A stretch of 64,000 nt of DNA from Miscanthus floridulus (lineage: Eukaryota; Streptophyta; Magnoliopsida; Poales; Poaceae), in the NCBI RefSeq assembly GCF_019320115.1, contig NC_089583.1, positions 76,633,739 to 76,697,738 of the forward strand, in the 5' to 3' direction. Positions 10,829 through 22,483 of the stretch are shown in pieces. The position numbers were made by a program, and so were the translations under genes. Numbering within the stretch: position 1 is the stretch's first letter; the number at the start of each line of letters is the position of its first letter. The notes beneath the pieces are model-generated. The model saw nothing but the letters and a program-made list of their open reading frames with translations, was not told the DNA's origin and made no database searches.

Positions 10829-12173
10829 TGCACCGTCGCCGACGCCGACAGGAGGAAAGAACGGTGCATAGTAGTAGTCCATCATTGACTTCTATGTTCC
10901 GTGGCCATTGAACGATTGGTCTTGATGGAATCCACCTCAGGTGCCAAGAAATGGAAGGAGTTTTTTTTTTTATTTGAGAAGTGGAAGGAACTTAATTTTC
11001 TACACCTTAAAACTTCCAATGATAACTGGGTATTAATATAAGGCATATTTCAGCATCGCGTCATTGGTTGCCTTTCTTGCCGAGTGATAGCGTCAGCACC
11101 TTCCATTAGGAATTAGGATCATTTTATTATTATTGTTTGCCTTTTCTTATAGCAGAGAGATTCTTGTCACGCAATAATGAATTGCCCCCCATCAAATGCG
11201 TGTGGGATATGAGATTCGCTTCTTTTTATGGTGCATCCGTGAGGATTTGGAAAAGGATGCTCTGGAGTTCACTCATGCCTCCTTTAGGTCGCCATAAAGT
11301 CAGCGATCCTTAGTCTAGTCATCAATACTTGTAATGCACATAACCTTTTCCCCTAATCTTGGTGTTACACTCCCAAGTTGCTAAGGAATTTGGATACAAA
11401 AAATAACACATCTGTTTAACCTACCACAAATCATTTCATGATTCCAAGCTATGTTTATGTTACTTACGACATTACTAGCAAATATGCCCGTCCATTGAAC
11501 TGAAGGAAAACAAAGTTAGCAAACATTATTGATGACAAACAACAATGGGAATGGCACTACTTGTGTTTTATTATTTTTATAAAATTTAAAGGCTATAATT
11601 TATTTATGATGACCATAACATCCATAATCTAATTTAATTAATATTGACAATAGTATGACATTGTTCTATCAATTAAATTATGGCATTGATAGATTTTTGT
11701 TCTCTTATTGTAAAGTACAGAAATATTTACTCATAAATACGTCATAACTTTAATTTTAATACTATCCAACTGTGGACCATCGATTGGTACAAGTTTTATG
11801 TTCGGCTGCCTGTTTTTCCAGTAGCAGCGGTGCTCATGTCAGTGCTGTCCCTGCAATTGCAAGTCACTACAGAAGAAGGACAGCCTAACAGTATTAATAA
11901 AAATAAGTTTTGTTTTTAATTGTAACTCCATTAACAATTTAGTGGTGGATTTTTTTCTATTACAGGGAAGGATCAGCTGTTCAAAGATGAAAAAAGCAGA
12001 AGAAATCACAACGGAAGGAAGCAAAGGAAAAACAAATTCCCGTATGGACTGTACTCACTGACGAAGAAGCAGAAGAAAAAAAAAACTCACGAACCATAGT
12101 CGTAGCCTAGAGGCCGAAAACAAATTGGCAGATAGATTGATGGACCAAACCTAATCATGGACGGAGAAACTTA
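10829..12173. other. Intergenic AT-rich DNA, no gene seen
   Basis: Near 11475 is the phrase ACTAGCAAATATGCCCGT, which resembles the terminus of a common grass repeat. Otherwise short frames only; nothing supportable. Confidence 0.4.
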
Positions 12174-12447
12174 GCCCTTGTTTAGTTTCTCCAAATTCCT
12201 AACTTTGGCACTATACAAAAAGAAGATTTTCTATCACATCAAACTTACGGTACATGCATGGAGTACTAAATATAGACAAAATAAAAAACTAATTGCACAG
12301 TTTACTTTAACTTTGCAAGACGAATCTTTTGAGCCTAATTAGTCAATGTTTGAACAATAATTCACAAATACAAACAAAATACTACAGTGGAGAATCTTTT
12401 ACTGTGCACAGTTTGCACATCCAAATTCCGGCCAACTAAACGCGCCC
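12174..12447. mobile_element. Tourist/Harbinger-like MITE, 274 bp, TTA target duplication
   Basis: Ends GCCCTTGTTTAGTT and AACTAAACGCGCCC are inverted repeats, flanked by TTA at 12171-12173 and 12448-12450. A TTA three-base duplication fits the TWA preference of PIF/Harbinger elements. The interior (GACGAATCTTTTGAGCCTAA) matches a very common Andropogoneae MITE family as I remember it. Confidence 0.82.
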
Positions 12448-12562
12448 TTACTCCCAAACCAAAGGCAAAGCACGTACCATGATGAAGAAACCACTCGCGG
12501 ATTGATAATTAGGGTAAAATAACTATAATTACATAATCATTTAGGAGTAATTAGTACACTAC

Positions 12563-13035
12563 TGTCGACAGAATATTATCGGCAGTCCTCCGAGGGGTAT
12601 TCCACAAAGGTAGATTGATCGGCAGAGGAGCGTAAGATCAAGAACAAGAAGGCAACAGAAACACACGAGTTAGACAGGTTCAGGTCGTCAGTATGACGTA
12701 ATACTCTACTCTTGTGGTCTGTTGGTTTGTATTAGCTATCGTCTGATATTGCGTGTGTTTGAAGGGGGTCCCTGCCCGCCTTATATAGTCCGGAGAGTAG
12801 GGTTACAAGTCGGTTAGATCTAAGATATAACCGAAAAGTAATAACTGATTATAGGAATCTTGGGATCATACATATCCTAACAGATCTCGTAGTATCTTTG
12901 GGATATCTTCCAGATGTCTTGCGGAAGGCGCCGACCAGAGTCGTGCCCCACAAGGCTTCGTCTTGTGGGCTAGACCGCCCCTAAGGGCGCAGCCCATGTG
13001 GTCTGCTGTGGGTATCCGGGGTCATACCCCCTACA
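12563..13035 (-). repeat. Tat-1 3' LTR
   Basis: Starts TGTAGGGGGTATGACC and ends TGTCGACA on the minus strand; matches 24760-25231 throughout. A TTATATAG box lies at about 12780. Confidence 0.93.
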
Positions 13036-14069
13036 GCTAGTCCTCGAGCACCTTGTACCCGTTGTGCAACGCCGTCTTGAGCTTGTCCGAGCAGGTGCGA
13101 ACAAAGCTGAGCAATCGAACTCATGGTCCGACCACCGTGATGAGTTGCCGAGCAGTTGTGAGCAGTTGCCGAGCAGCGTGTACTGTTTTCGAGCAACACG
13201 AACTGTAGCCAAGCAGCATAACCTGAGCACGGCTTGCCATAAGGGTGTAAGGAGCTCAAATTCAGAATCGAATTTTTCTTCGTAGTGGATTAAGTGTGCC
13301 CACTTAGAGTCCAACCATGAGAAAAGGAGATAATCTTCCTCAACTTCGAGAGGCACGGAGTCTTCTAGAATAAAGTAACCACATTCATCGTGAGGTGAAG
13401 TGTGCCCACTTAGTCTGCGAGCCTGACAGTAGATGACGTAGTCATATGGTGCCAGGGTCCAAAGTAGAAGAATAGTAAAAGACCAGCCGAGCAGGCAGCC
13501 AGTCCTCGAGCGCAGCGCAGAAATGAGAGAGAGCACATTCACCGCAAGGTGAAGTGTGCCCACTTAGTCCCCGAGCCTGACAGTAGGTGACGCAGTCACG
13601 TGGCGCCAGGGTCAGAAACAGAAAAAATATTAAAAAGATCGGCCAAGCAGGCAGCCAATCCCCGAGTCATTTACGGAGATATCTTAAAAACTCCATGGAG
13701 AAAAAACCGGAGTAATGGCTGTACAATAACCGTTACTGAGCCTCAATAAATGGCGGAGAAGTCGGCGATTATTCGACGAGTAATAACCAATGGCGGCGAT
13801 AAATGAGCGACATGGACTGCAGTTATGCGAAAGCCTAGGCTGTGGGCCATTAATCTGCGTTGGAGATTTTGGAGGGGCGCAAATTGTGGGCACAGTTTCC
13901 CAAAAACCCTTGAATACGAGAGGGTGAGGAAAGTGCTTTATAACTGTGCTGCCACATCCCGCGTTCATACCTTTGCCACTCTGCCATTTTGTCTTCATCC
14001 TCAATCCTCGCGTTTTCAGATTCACTTCCACATTTGCTTCCGCCGCCAAACCCCAATCACATCGGAGAG
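13036..14069. repeat. Tat-1 spacer next to the 3' LTR, with tandem repeats
   Basis: A block around GAAGTGTGCCCACTTAGTC and GAGCCTGACAGTAG recurs at 13398 and 13551 (153-bp period), with a partial third copy near 13286. The part closest to 14070 probably holds the promoter and leader of the antisense gene. Confidence 0.7.
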
Positions 14070-17000
14070 ATGGCGCCAAAAAAAGGAGCTACCAAATCGA
14101 AGAAAACAAACCCCAAGAAGGTGAGCACCGGTGCCCGGTGGGACAAAGAGTGGGTGCTGTCGTGAACGAGAGGCGGAGCTTAACAGATTGGTGGAGGCTG
14201 GCGTTCTTCCTGACCGTGCTACCACTGGATGGTGGCCGGCCCTTGGTGAGTCCTTCCCAACGTCTCATACCGATGAAGTGGTGGTATTTGAGGATTATTT
14301 CTGGCGCGGGTTGGGATTTCCTGTTCATCCGTTCTTGAGGGATCTATTGGAGCTTTGGGTGGTTAGTCTGTGCAACCTCTATCCAAATACCATTCTACAC
14401 ATCTCAATCTTCATCCATTTCTATGAGGCATATCTCAGAATCCTCCCCTATTTCAACTCTTCCGTTACCTGTTCTGGCTGAAAAAGAGAGGCGGCGGTGG
14501 TTCCAAAGTGGTCGGCGGGGTGTACCTTCAGCTGCGCGTTGGGATGGCGGACGAGTACCTTACTGTGCGCTGAACACATTATTGAAGGGGTGGAACGCCA
14601 AGTGGTTCTACATAAAATAGAGCCACCCAGTCGTCCGCTGCGATGTCGACCACATCCCGGAGAGTCGGAGGAGCTGGTCGGAGACGCCGAACAGCGCTGA
14701 CATGGAGCAAGTGAGGAAGCTTCTTGCCTTAATAAGGGGCGTGAGAACCAACGGCGGATTGGTAGTGGCAAGCTTTATAGTATGCCACATGCAGCCCTAT
14801 AAAGAGAGGGCGCATCCAACCTTTGAGTTCAAGGGGGAGACCGACGGTACCTGGGAGAGGCCGGAGATGCTGTCGAGGAACGTTTGTGAGGAGCGGGCTG
14901 TAGAGCTATTCGCTCCATTTTCCTCTTTCAACATGTCAGGGTATACGAAGCCCTTCAACTGTAAAAATATGCCTCCTTAGGTAAATATCTCAGTTGTGTA
15001 TTCCTGATGCTTTTTATCCTTCTTCATTGCCGAGCAGTGGACTGATTTACCTATGTGAAGATCCACTCACAGGATAGGGTGGTGTACTTTTCAAGTGTGC
15101 CAAAGGGCAATTGGCCACCAGCTATGGATGCACGACCACCAACTCAACCTGATGGAAGTGCCATCGGTGTCTCGTCAGACTCCGGAGGCACAGATGTTGG
15201 TTGAACAGAGTGTTCTCCTCCGATGTCGGAGAAAGCCCAGGGGAAGAGGGCAGCGGCAGACGAGCTGGCCCAGAAGAGGAGGAAGATGGCGGGTGCTACT
15301 CCCATCAAACCGGGCGGCATCTCGCTTAGCGATGATCAGACCAGTCAAACGTGAAGGACCGCTGTGTTCGACTGGTCTGATGACGACGAAGTTCCGATGG
15401 ATCCTCCACCGAGCACGAAGGAGCCTCGGTGCAGCACTCCCATGAGGAATCAATCAAGGGGAGGCAAAGAAGTCCCTGAGCCGCAGACGAGGGAAGTCCC
15501 CAAGCAGCGGACAAGGGAAGTTCCTACACAGCAGATGATGGGAGTCCCTACGGGGCAAATGACGAGAGTCCCCGAGCAACACGCGGAGGCAAACCTAGAG
15601 CAGCAGGCGAAGAGGGCCACAGAGCGTCAAGCAGAACAGAGGTCGACTATGGAGGAGCCGAGACCTCCTCCGTAGAGTATGGGAGTTGACCCCATGGCTA
15701 TGCCTAGGGGCTCGAGCAGGCACCACCGGTTCAAGAAATTGAACCGGCAGACCAAATCGTAAGTATCCTTGTCTTGGAGTTAATTTGCTGTAGTTTCTTA
15801 ACTTTTGTGATGACTGGTGAGCGGACTTGATGCAGAGCAAGGTGTACGATGGATCCAGTCCCACCCATCCAGACTGATGAGCAGCCAAAGGCTAGCTCTA
15901 GGACGGAGGGAATGCCAGTGGACCCCATCCTGGAGTCCTTTGGTGGACTTGGCGATGGCGAACATCTGCCATCGACGATGAATGAGTCAACGACTACACC
16001 CTTGGCGATGGGAGGCACCACCGAGTACTCTGGAGTAGAAACTATAGTTACCAGCATCGTGCCGGAATCTGGAGCAAAGAATCTTGTAGTGTCGAAGGAG
16101 CAGACGACACTCCCCGAGGCATCGGAGGGAATGGTTAGACCCGCTATCCGGCCACTGAGCCCATAAGTGGTGCCTCTGGCTGCAGCAGAGGAGGACGAGG
16201 TGGAGGAGATCGAGTGTGAGGAACCTTGACCCTAAGCTATCCAAATCCTCTAAAAGTGCGACGATGACATAGTAATTATCAAAGAGGAGGACACCACCAG
16301 GGAGTTCAGGAGACAGGAAACCACCCTAGCTAGGGTGACGAAGTAGATCCAGGTTAGTACTACATCTGGAATACTCCTCTTTGATGTTGGGAATTGGATT
16401 TCAGCATTGTCATTGTGCATTTGCAGGAGATAACTCGAACTGCCGAGCAGCGCCGCCAGCTGATAAAGAGGATGGAGCCCCTCACTGAGGAGAACGAAAA
16501 ACTCAAAGAGGCGATGAACATCTCGGAGAGAGACATCCAGAGGATCCGACACGAATGAGACCTTGTAGAGTCCAACACGCAGGACCTAGAATACCAGAGG
16601 GGGTCCTATCCGAGCAGCTGGCGGCTACGTCCGAGCAGCTATGGAGCCAGTCCGAGCAGCTGGCTACTATCTTTGGACAACTGAGGAGTGCCTCCAAGCA
16701 GTTGGAACAGAAATCCGAAGAGCTCAGAAGTGTATCCGAGCAGAAAGCAGGTATAGTATATCGGCAAATGCACTTGGTATTGCTGAACAACCATATTTTT
16801 GGTGGTAACTGTTGCACTTGTAGAGCAAGATGCAGAGCTCGGCCAACTGCGCCAGGCCGTCGAACAACTTCGACAGGAGAAGGCGAAGGAGTCTGAGCAA
16901 GCAGACAAACTGGCCGAGGAGCTGAAAGGTGAATACCTCCTAGTCGAAATTGCTGTCAAAGTAGTTTCCTTGTATGATGGAACATCGTAACACTTGCAGG

Positions 17001-17427
17001 CTACCATCATAAAGCCAAGGCACAGTTTGATGTGCTGGTGTAGGAGGCTAAGACCCAAAGGGATAACTTTGATGCTGTAGTCACCGCAATTAAACTGGTG
17101 CTTGACTGCGTCGACCTGGAACCGTGTATTCAGCTCGATGGTAGGCAGCAACATTTGGACACCATCATCCAGAGGTGCAAGGCAGCGTGGGAGAACTTCA
17201 AGAGCTTCAACCACGATGCTGTTGTGTCCATCGCTACTCACACCCTTGCAGTAGTTCAGTCCCATTACCCAACCATCGACCTTCAAGCGATAGGGGGTGG
17301 GTTCACCAAAGGACTGAGCGATGCAGAGATCCAGTAGTTGGAGGATCAGGTGGAGGATGCAGCGAAGAAGCTGGCCAGTGATATAGACCTATTCGGTGAG
17401 ACGGACGGTGATGGTGGAGCTCAGTGA
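14070..17427 (+). pseudogene. Antisense gene of Tat-1: PF04195-type domain plus coiled coil, broken
   Basis: It runs opposite to gag-pol. From ATG 14070 (MAPKKGATKSKK) the frame shifts at about 14160, continues through DEVVVFEDYFWRGLGFPVHP and LCNLYPNTILHISIFIHF (the core of the 'putative gypsy type transposon' domain PF04195), shifts again near 14460, meets an in-frame TAG near 14620, and ends the domain at FNCKNMPP (about 14980). Further exons encode a low-complexity segment with repeated REVP-type units (15420-15675) and long heptad-rich coiled coils (16430-16760 and 16825-16930), separated by intron-like GT...AG gaps. The last frame closes at 17427. Function of this gene class is unknown; stops and shifts make this copy non-coding. 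Confidence 0.85.
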
Positions 17428-18398
17428 TCTGTTCAGAGATTGTCATCTGTAATATCTTGATAGTGTAGTTAGAACACGCGAAAGCGCAAAAAACAATTAT
17501 GTATGTGAGGAATGTTACAAGGTGCATGTGTATGCAGTTTGCTTGTATTTTCGGCGAAAAAAATCCTCATAGTGTTGACCATGATGTATTTATATGGAGT
17601 ATAAGTAGAGTTCGAGCAGTTAGTTTGATACTGACCCCTATGGCCTTAGCTAGCCCATAGTCCATAACGTCGAGCGCAGAGCCTATGCACGTGTAGGAGG
17701 AACAAACGTGACCAAAGAACCATAGTCGACCACCCATAACACAGAGCATGGAGCCCGTAGCATGTTTAGGGAGAGATCGGAGACTAGGTCTTCTCCATAG
17801 AGAATAGAGCAAAACATGTGCTGCTCGACGATTGTTGAAATAACTTGGAGATATAGGTAGTATAAGCGGCGTCCGAGCAATTAGTTCTATGCTGAGCGCG
17901 GAGCCCATGGACGTGTAGGATGAATAGGCGTGACCAAGGAACCACAGTCGACCACCCATAACATGGAGCGCGGAGCTCGTGGCACGTGTAGGGAGAGATC
18001 GGAAACTAGGTCTTCTCCAAAGAGAACAGAAAAGAAAGTTTGCTGCTCGCTAATCGGTGAAATATCTTGGGGATTTGGAGCAAAGTGTTTGGCGATTTGG
18101 AGAAGACTTATTTGGCAATTTTTGGCGAAAATATGTCGGCGATTTGGAGAAATCATTCGATGACATTGGAGAGAACCGTTCGGCGATATTGGAGAGAACC
18201 GTTCGGTGATAACGTTGGAGATTTGGAGAAACGTGGTCGGCGCAGTTATGTCTTTTTCGTATTGGAGTTCATTATGGAGTAGCATAGAGCTCGGTGACCG
18301 TAAGTGGGGGTTAAACCACAATGTAGAAAAAGTGGAGACAGGTTATGGAGACCAAAACTTTATTCAACATAAAGTGGAGAGTACATATCTAGAGCGTT
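17428..18398. repeat. Tat-1 spacer with a 222-bp duplication and 20-25 bp repeats
   Basis: GACCAAAGAACCATAGTCGA at 17710 returns as GACCAAGGAACCACAGTCGA at 17932, inside matching blocks that end TAGGTCTTCTCC. From about 18060 to 18240 short GATTTGGAGAAA / TTGGAGAGAACCGTTCGG units repeat imperfectly. No gene. Confidence 0.75.
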
Positions 18399-19559
18399 TC
18401 AAGGATAGAAACGTATAAGGTGCTCGATGTGCCATGAGTTGGGAACATCAATTCTGTCTAAGCCACATAGGCGATAAGACCCTGGTCGGGTGACCTCTTT
18501 GATGACGTAAGGCCCTTCCCAAGGGGAAGAGAGCTTGTGCATCCCTTTGGTTTTTTGTTTTCTATGGAGAACGAGATCACCGATAGCAAATGAATGACCT
18601 TTGACATTGCGGTTGTAGTACCTCCGTAAGCCTTCTAGATATTTGGCTGTGCGGACATAGGTGATTAGGCATTCCTCCTCGGCCCTATCGACGTCCTCTG
18701 TCCGAACAGCTGCGGCCTGCTCTTCATCAAAGTTTTCCACCCTAGGTGCTCGGAAGGCAATGTCTACTAGTAGGATGGCTTCTGAGCCGTAGACCAAGAA
18801 GTATGAAGACACACCGGTGCTACGACTAGCTTGAGTATGCAGTCCCCAGACTATAGCTAGTAGCTCCTTAAGCCATCTGTCTAGGTGCTTTTCTTCTTTC
18901 TTATATAGTCTCTTTTTGAGGGCATCAAGGATCATGTCGTTCGCCTATTTGACCTGTCCGTTGGCTCTAGGATGAGCAACAGAGACGTATTTGACGGAGA
19001 TGCAATGGTCTTCACAGAAGTACCAAAACTGATGGCTAGTAAATGTAGTTCTGAGGTCAGTGATGATGCTATTCAGGAGACTAAATCTGTGGATGATATC
19101 TTTGAAGAGCTTGACTGCTTTCTTTGCAGTAGCCGAGATGAGCCGTTTATACTCAATCCACTTAGAGAACTTATCAATGGCGATGTATATGTACTGGAAG
19201 CCACCTGGCGCTGGCTTGAAAGGCCCAATCATATCCAGTCCCTAGCATGCGAAGGGCCAGGAAGCTGGAATGGTTTGCAGCTCTTGTGCCGACACGTGTA
19301 TTTGCTTGGCAAAAAATTGATATCCTTCACAACGTCGTACAAGGTCTTCTGCATCGGAGATGGCTGTGGACCAGTAGAAACCCACTTGGAAAGCCTTGCC
19401 GACCAGTGTTCTTGAGGCCACATGATTGCCGTAGGAACCAAAGTGAATTTCGAGAAGTAGCTTCACTCCCTCTTCTTGGGTGATGCATTTATGCAGAATC
19501 CCTTTCTTGGCACTTTTCCTCATCAAATTGCCATCTACCAGCACGTAATGCTTGCTTTG
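18399..19559 (-). pseudogene. Tat-1 integrase, catalytically inactivated
   Basis: One reading frame runs from VLVDGNLMRKSAKKG to EHLIRFYP (stop at 18399), with one in-frame stop near 18943. The zinc-binding region keeps both histidines (HFGSYGNH), but the second cysteine of the usual CxxC is tyrosine (CEGYQFF). The catalytic core has the first Asp (WGLDMIGPF) and second Asp (IITDLRTTF, normally followed by a conserved NGTQF-like stretch). At the third site, GQVK followed by a stop replaces the GQVER of active enzymes, so the catalytic Glu is lost. The C-terminal part is the usual DLVLHRKQ...GMHKLSSPWEGPY type. Confidence 0.9.
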
Positions 19560-21600
19560 ACAAATTAGACATTTGGTTTTAGTATTGTTGGTGGGTACTT
19601 CGGTGCTGGTGAGGTACTTGATGAATTGTTCCTTCCAATCGGTGCCGGCGAAGGTACTGATAGTACCAGCTGCTCGACGGGGGGAACTTCCTGTACTTCC
19701 TTATCTTCCTTAATGGACGACACCAGGAGATCTTGAACGAAGACCCCCGATAGACTCATGGTGCAAGAAGAGCCCAACTTGGATAAATGGTCGGCGAGTT
19801 GATTTTGGTCGCGTATCACTTGGTGGTACTCGATGCCGTAGAATTTTCCTTCAAGTTTCCTGACTTTGGCGCAATATGCATCCGTCTTCTCGCTAGAGTA
19901 AGACCAGTCTTTGTTAAGCTAGTTGATGACCAGCGTGGAGTCCCCGTATACCATGAGGCATTTGATGCCGAGCTCAATGGCTATACGGAGTCCGTGGAGA
20001 CATGCTTCATATTCAGTGACGTTGTTGGAGGCCGAAAAGTGTATCCGGAGAACGTATCAAAGCTTATCCTTTGTTGGCGTAATGAATAGAATGCCCACAC
20101 CAGCACCGTTGATGTTAAGGGCACCATTGAAGTACATCACCTAGTGCTCGGGGCAAGTGGTGGCGATGGGCTCTTGGATCTCGGTCCACTCAGCGATGAA
20201 ATCAGCAAGCGCCTGAGACTTGATCATAGGCCTGCTTCTGAATTCAATGGAGCAAGTGTCGAGCTCGACAACCCACTTGATGATACGACCATTGGCCTCT
20301 TTGTTATGAAGGATGTCCCCTAGAGGGAACTTGGAGACCATGGCGACCTTGTAATACTCGAAGTAGTGGCGGAGCTTACACGATGTAATCAAGATGGCGT
20401 ATAGCAGCTTTTGGACCTAAGGATAACAAGTTTTGGGCTCGTTAAGGACCTCACTGATGAAGTATACCGGACGTTGCACCTTATAGGTGGCCCAGCCTCC
20501 TCATGTTCGACCACGATGGCTGTGCTGATGATGTGGGAAGTAGCGGCGATGTAGCTCAGGAGAGTTTCATCTGGCCGTGGCGCCGTCATGATCAGAGGCT
20601 TTGTTAGGAATACCTTAAGCTACTCGAAACCTATATCTGCCTCTTTTGACCAGTAAAAGCGCTTAGAGGCCTTGAGGAGTTTGAAGAACGGTAGCCCTTT
20701 TTCGCCGAGGCATGATATGAAGTGGCTTAAAGCAGCCATGCAGCCTATAAGTTTCTATATATCCTTGACACATGTTGGCCGTTTCATGTTGGTGATGGCG
20801 GAGACCTTGTCAGGGTTGGGTTCAATGCCACAAGCGCTAATAATGTAGCCTAGCAGTATACCGGATGGAACTCCAAAGATGCACTTTGAAGGGTTCAACT
20901 TCCATCGGTACTTTTTTAGGTTGGCAAACGTTTCTTTGAGGTCAGCAATAAGATTGTCGGCGGTCCTAGACTTGACAACCACATCGTCGATGTAGGCCTC
21001 ATTGTTGCGGCCGATCTATTGATCGAGGCATATCTGAATGGCCCTTTGATAGGTCGCCCCGGCGTTCTTGAGTCCGAAGGACATGGTGGTGTAGCAGTAT
21101 GCACCGAAGGGCGTGATGAACGATGTCTTGATCTGGTCTTCTTCCTTGAGGGAGATCTAGTGATAGCCAGAGTAACAGTCAAGGAAGGAGAGCAGTTCAC
21201 AGCCGGCGGTGGAGTCTATAACCTCGTCTATCCAAGGCAAACCGAAGGGGTCTTTAGGGCTGTGTTTGTTAAGATCAGTATAATCAACACACATTCTCCA
21301 TTCCTTATTCTTTTTTTGAATAAGAATAGGGTTTGCTAACCACTCAGGATGAAACACTTCTTTTATAAATCCGGTAGCTAAGAGCCATTTTATTTCTACC
21401 CTAATAGCCTCCTTCTTGTCGGCGTGAATCGGTGGAGTTTCTGCTTGATCGGTTTGGCGGTCCGTGAGACATTCAAGGAGTGCTCGATCTTCTCCCGTGG
21501 TACCCCCAGCATGTCTGTAGGTTTCTAAGCAAACACATCGGCATTAGCATGTAGGAAGGAGATGAGCGCGCCTTCCTATTTGGGGTCAAGGTGAGCCCCA
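19560..21600 (-). pseudogene. Tat-1 reverse transcriptase and RNase H, with several stops and frameshifts
   Basis: Visible landmarks in order: WLANPILIQKKNKEWRMCVD and TDLNKHSPKDPFGLP (21157-21357), FGAYCYTTMSFGLKNAGATY, and EAYIDDVVVK with the YxDD active site at 20983-20994. Then come LNPSKCIFGVPSGILLGYI, a connection region, and RNase H pieces including SQALADFIAEWTE (about 20170-20230). Frame changes occur between 22171 and 21357 and near 20500. Non-functional. Confidence 0.9.
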
Positions 21601-21646
21601 ATCTTCACGGTCTTGGAATGGTCATCGAGGCCGAGGCCGACCTCCT

Positions 21647-22171
21647 TTATTTCCTTGGACTTGGCGAGGCATGGGGAGGCTCTAGCTCTGGGATCTCCAT
21701 GTCATCGGTGAGCAACGTCTTGGCTTCGGTGACCACACTGGCCATCTGGATGGAGAGGTCGGCGGCTTCGGCGAGAGCGAGACTCTCTGTCTCACAGGCG
21801 TAGGCGATGGAGAGGTTGGCCCACAGGGCTAGAACTCCTATAGGTGAAGGCATCTTCAGCACTAGATACGCGTAGTGCGGTACAACCATGAACTTGGCTA
21901 GAGCTGGCCGACCAAGTATGGCGTGGTAGGCGGTGTTGAAGTCGGCGATGTAGAAGTTGATGTGTTCGACGTGGTAGTTGCTTGCTGTGTCGAACTGTAT
22001 TGATAGGGTTATCTCCCCAAGCGGTTTGGAGATCCTACCAGGTACCACACCCCAAAATGAGGAGTTGAAGGGTGTGAGATCAGATAACCTAAGGCCCATC
22101 TCCTTTAGGGCTCTAGAGAAGAGGAGATTTAGGGTGCCCCCACTGTCCACGAGCACCTTTTTGAAAAGCAC
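21647..22171 (-). pseudogene. Tat-1 aspartic protease
   Basis: Frame with VLVDSGGTLNLLF near its start (active-site D-S-G) and AYHAILGRPALAKF further on, the plant Ty3/gypsy protease pattern. It lies between gag and reverse transcriptase and ends in a proline/glutamate-rich linker. Confidence 0.88.
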
Positions 22172-22483
22172 CTTCTAGATGGTTGCATTGAGGACGAGGG
22201 GGAAATGCCCTATGTAGGGGATGTCTGCCCACTGGTCGGCCCTGCTAAAGGTGATGGGTACCTCGGACCATGGGCGATAACTGGGGTTGGCAGTGTTGTC
22301 TTCCGTAGTGACGGAGAGCACCCGCCGTTCGGCAAGCTTCCATTCTCTTCTACTTTCGGTGGAGGCGAGGCCCCCAAAGATGGTGGCAACCACCTTGTTG
22401 TGGTCCTGGAAGGCATTGTTGTTGCCCCCAGGTGGTCGGTGGCCTCTGGCTCCATCATTGGTGTCGTCTTCTAGCTTTTTGTC

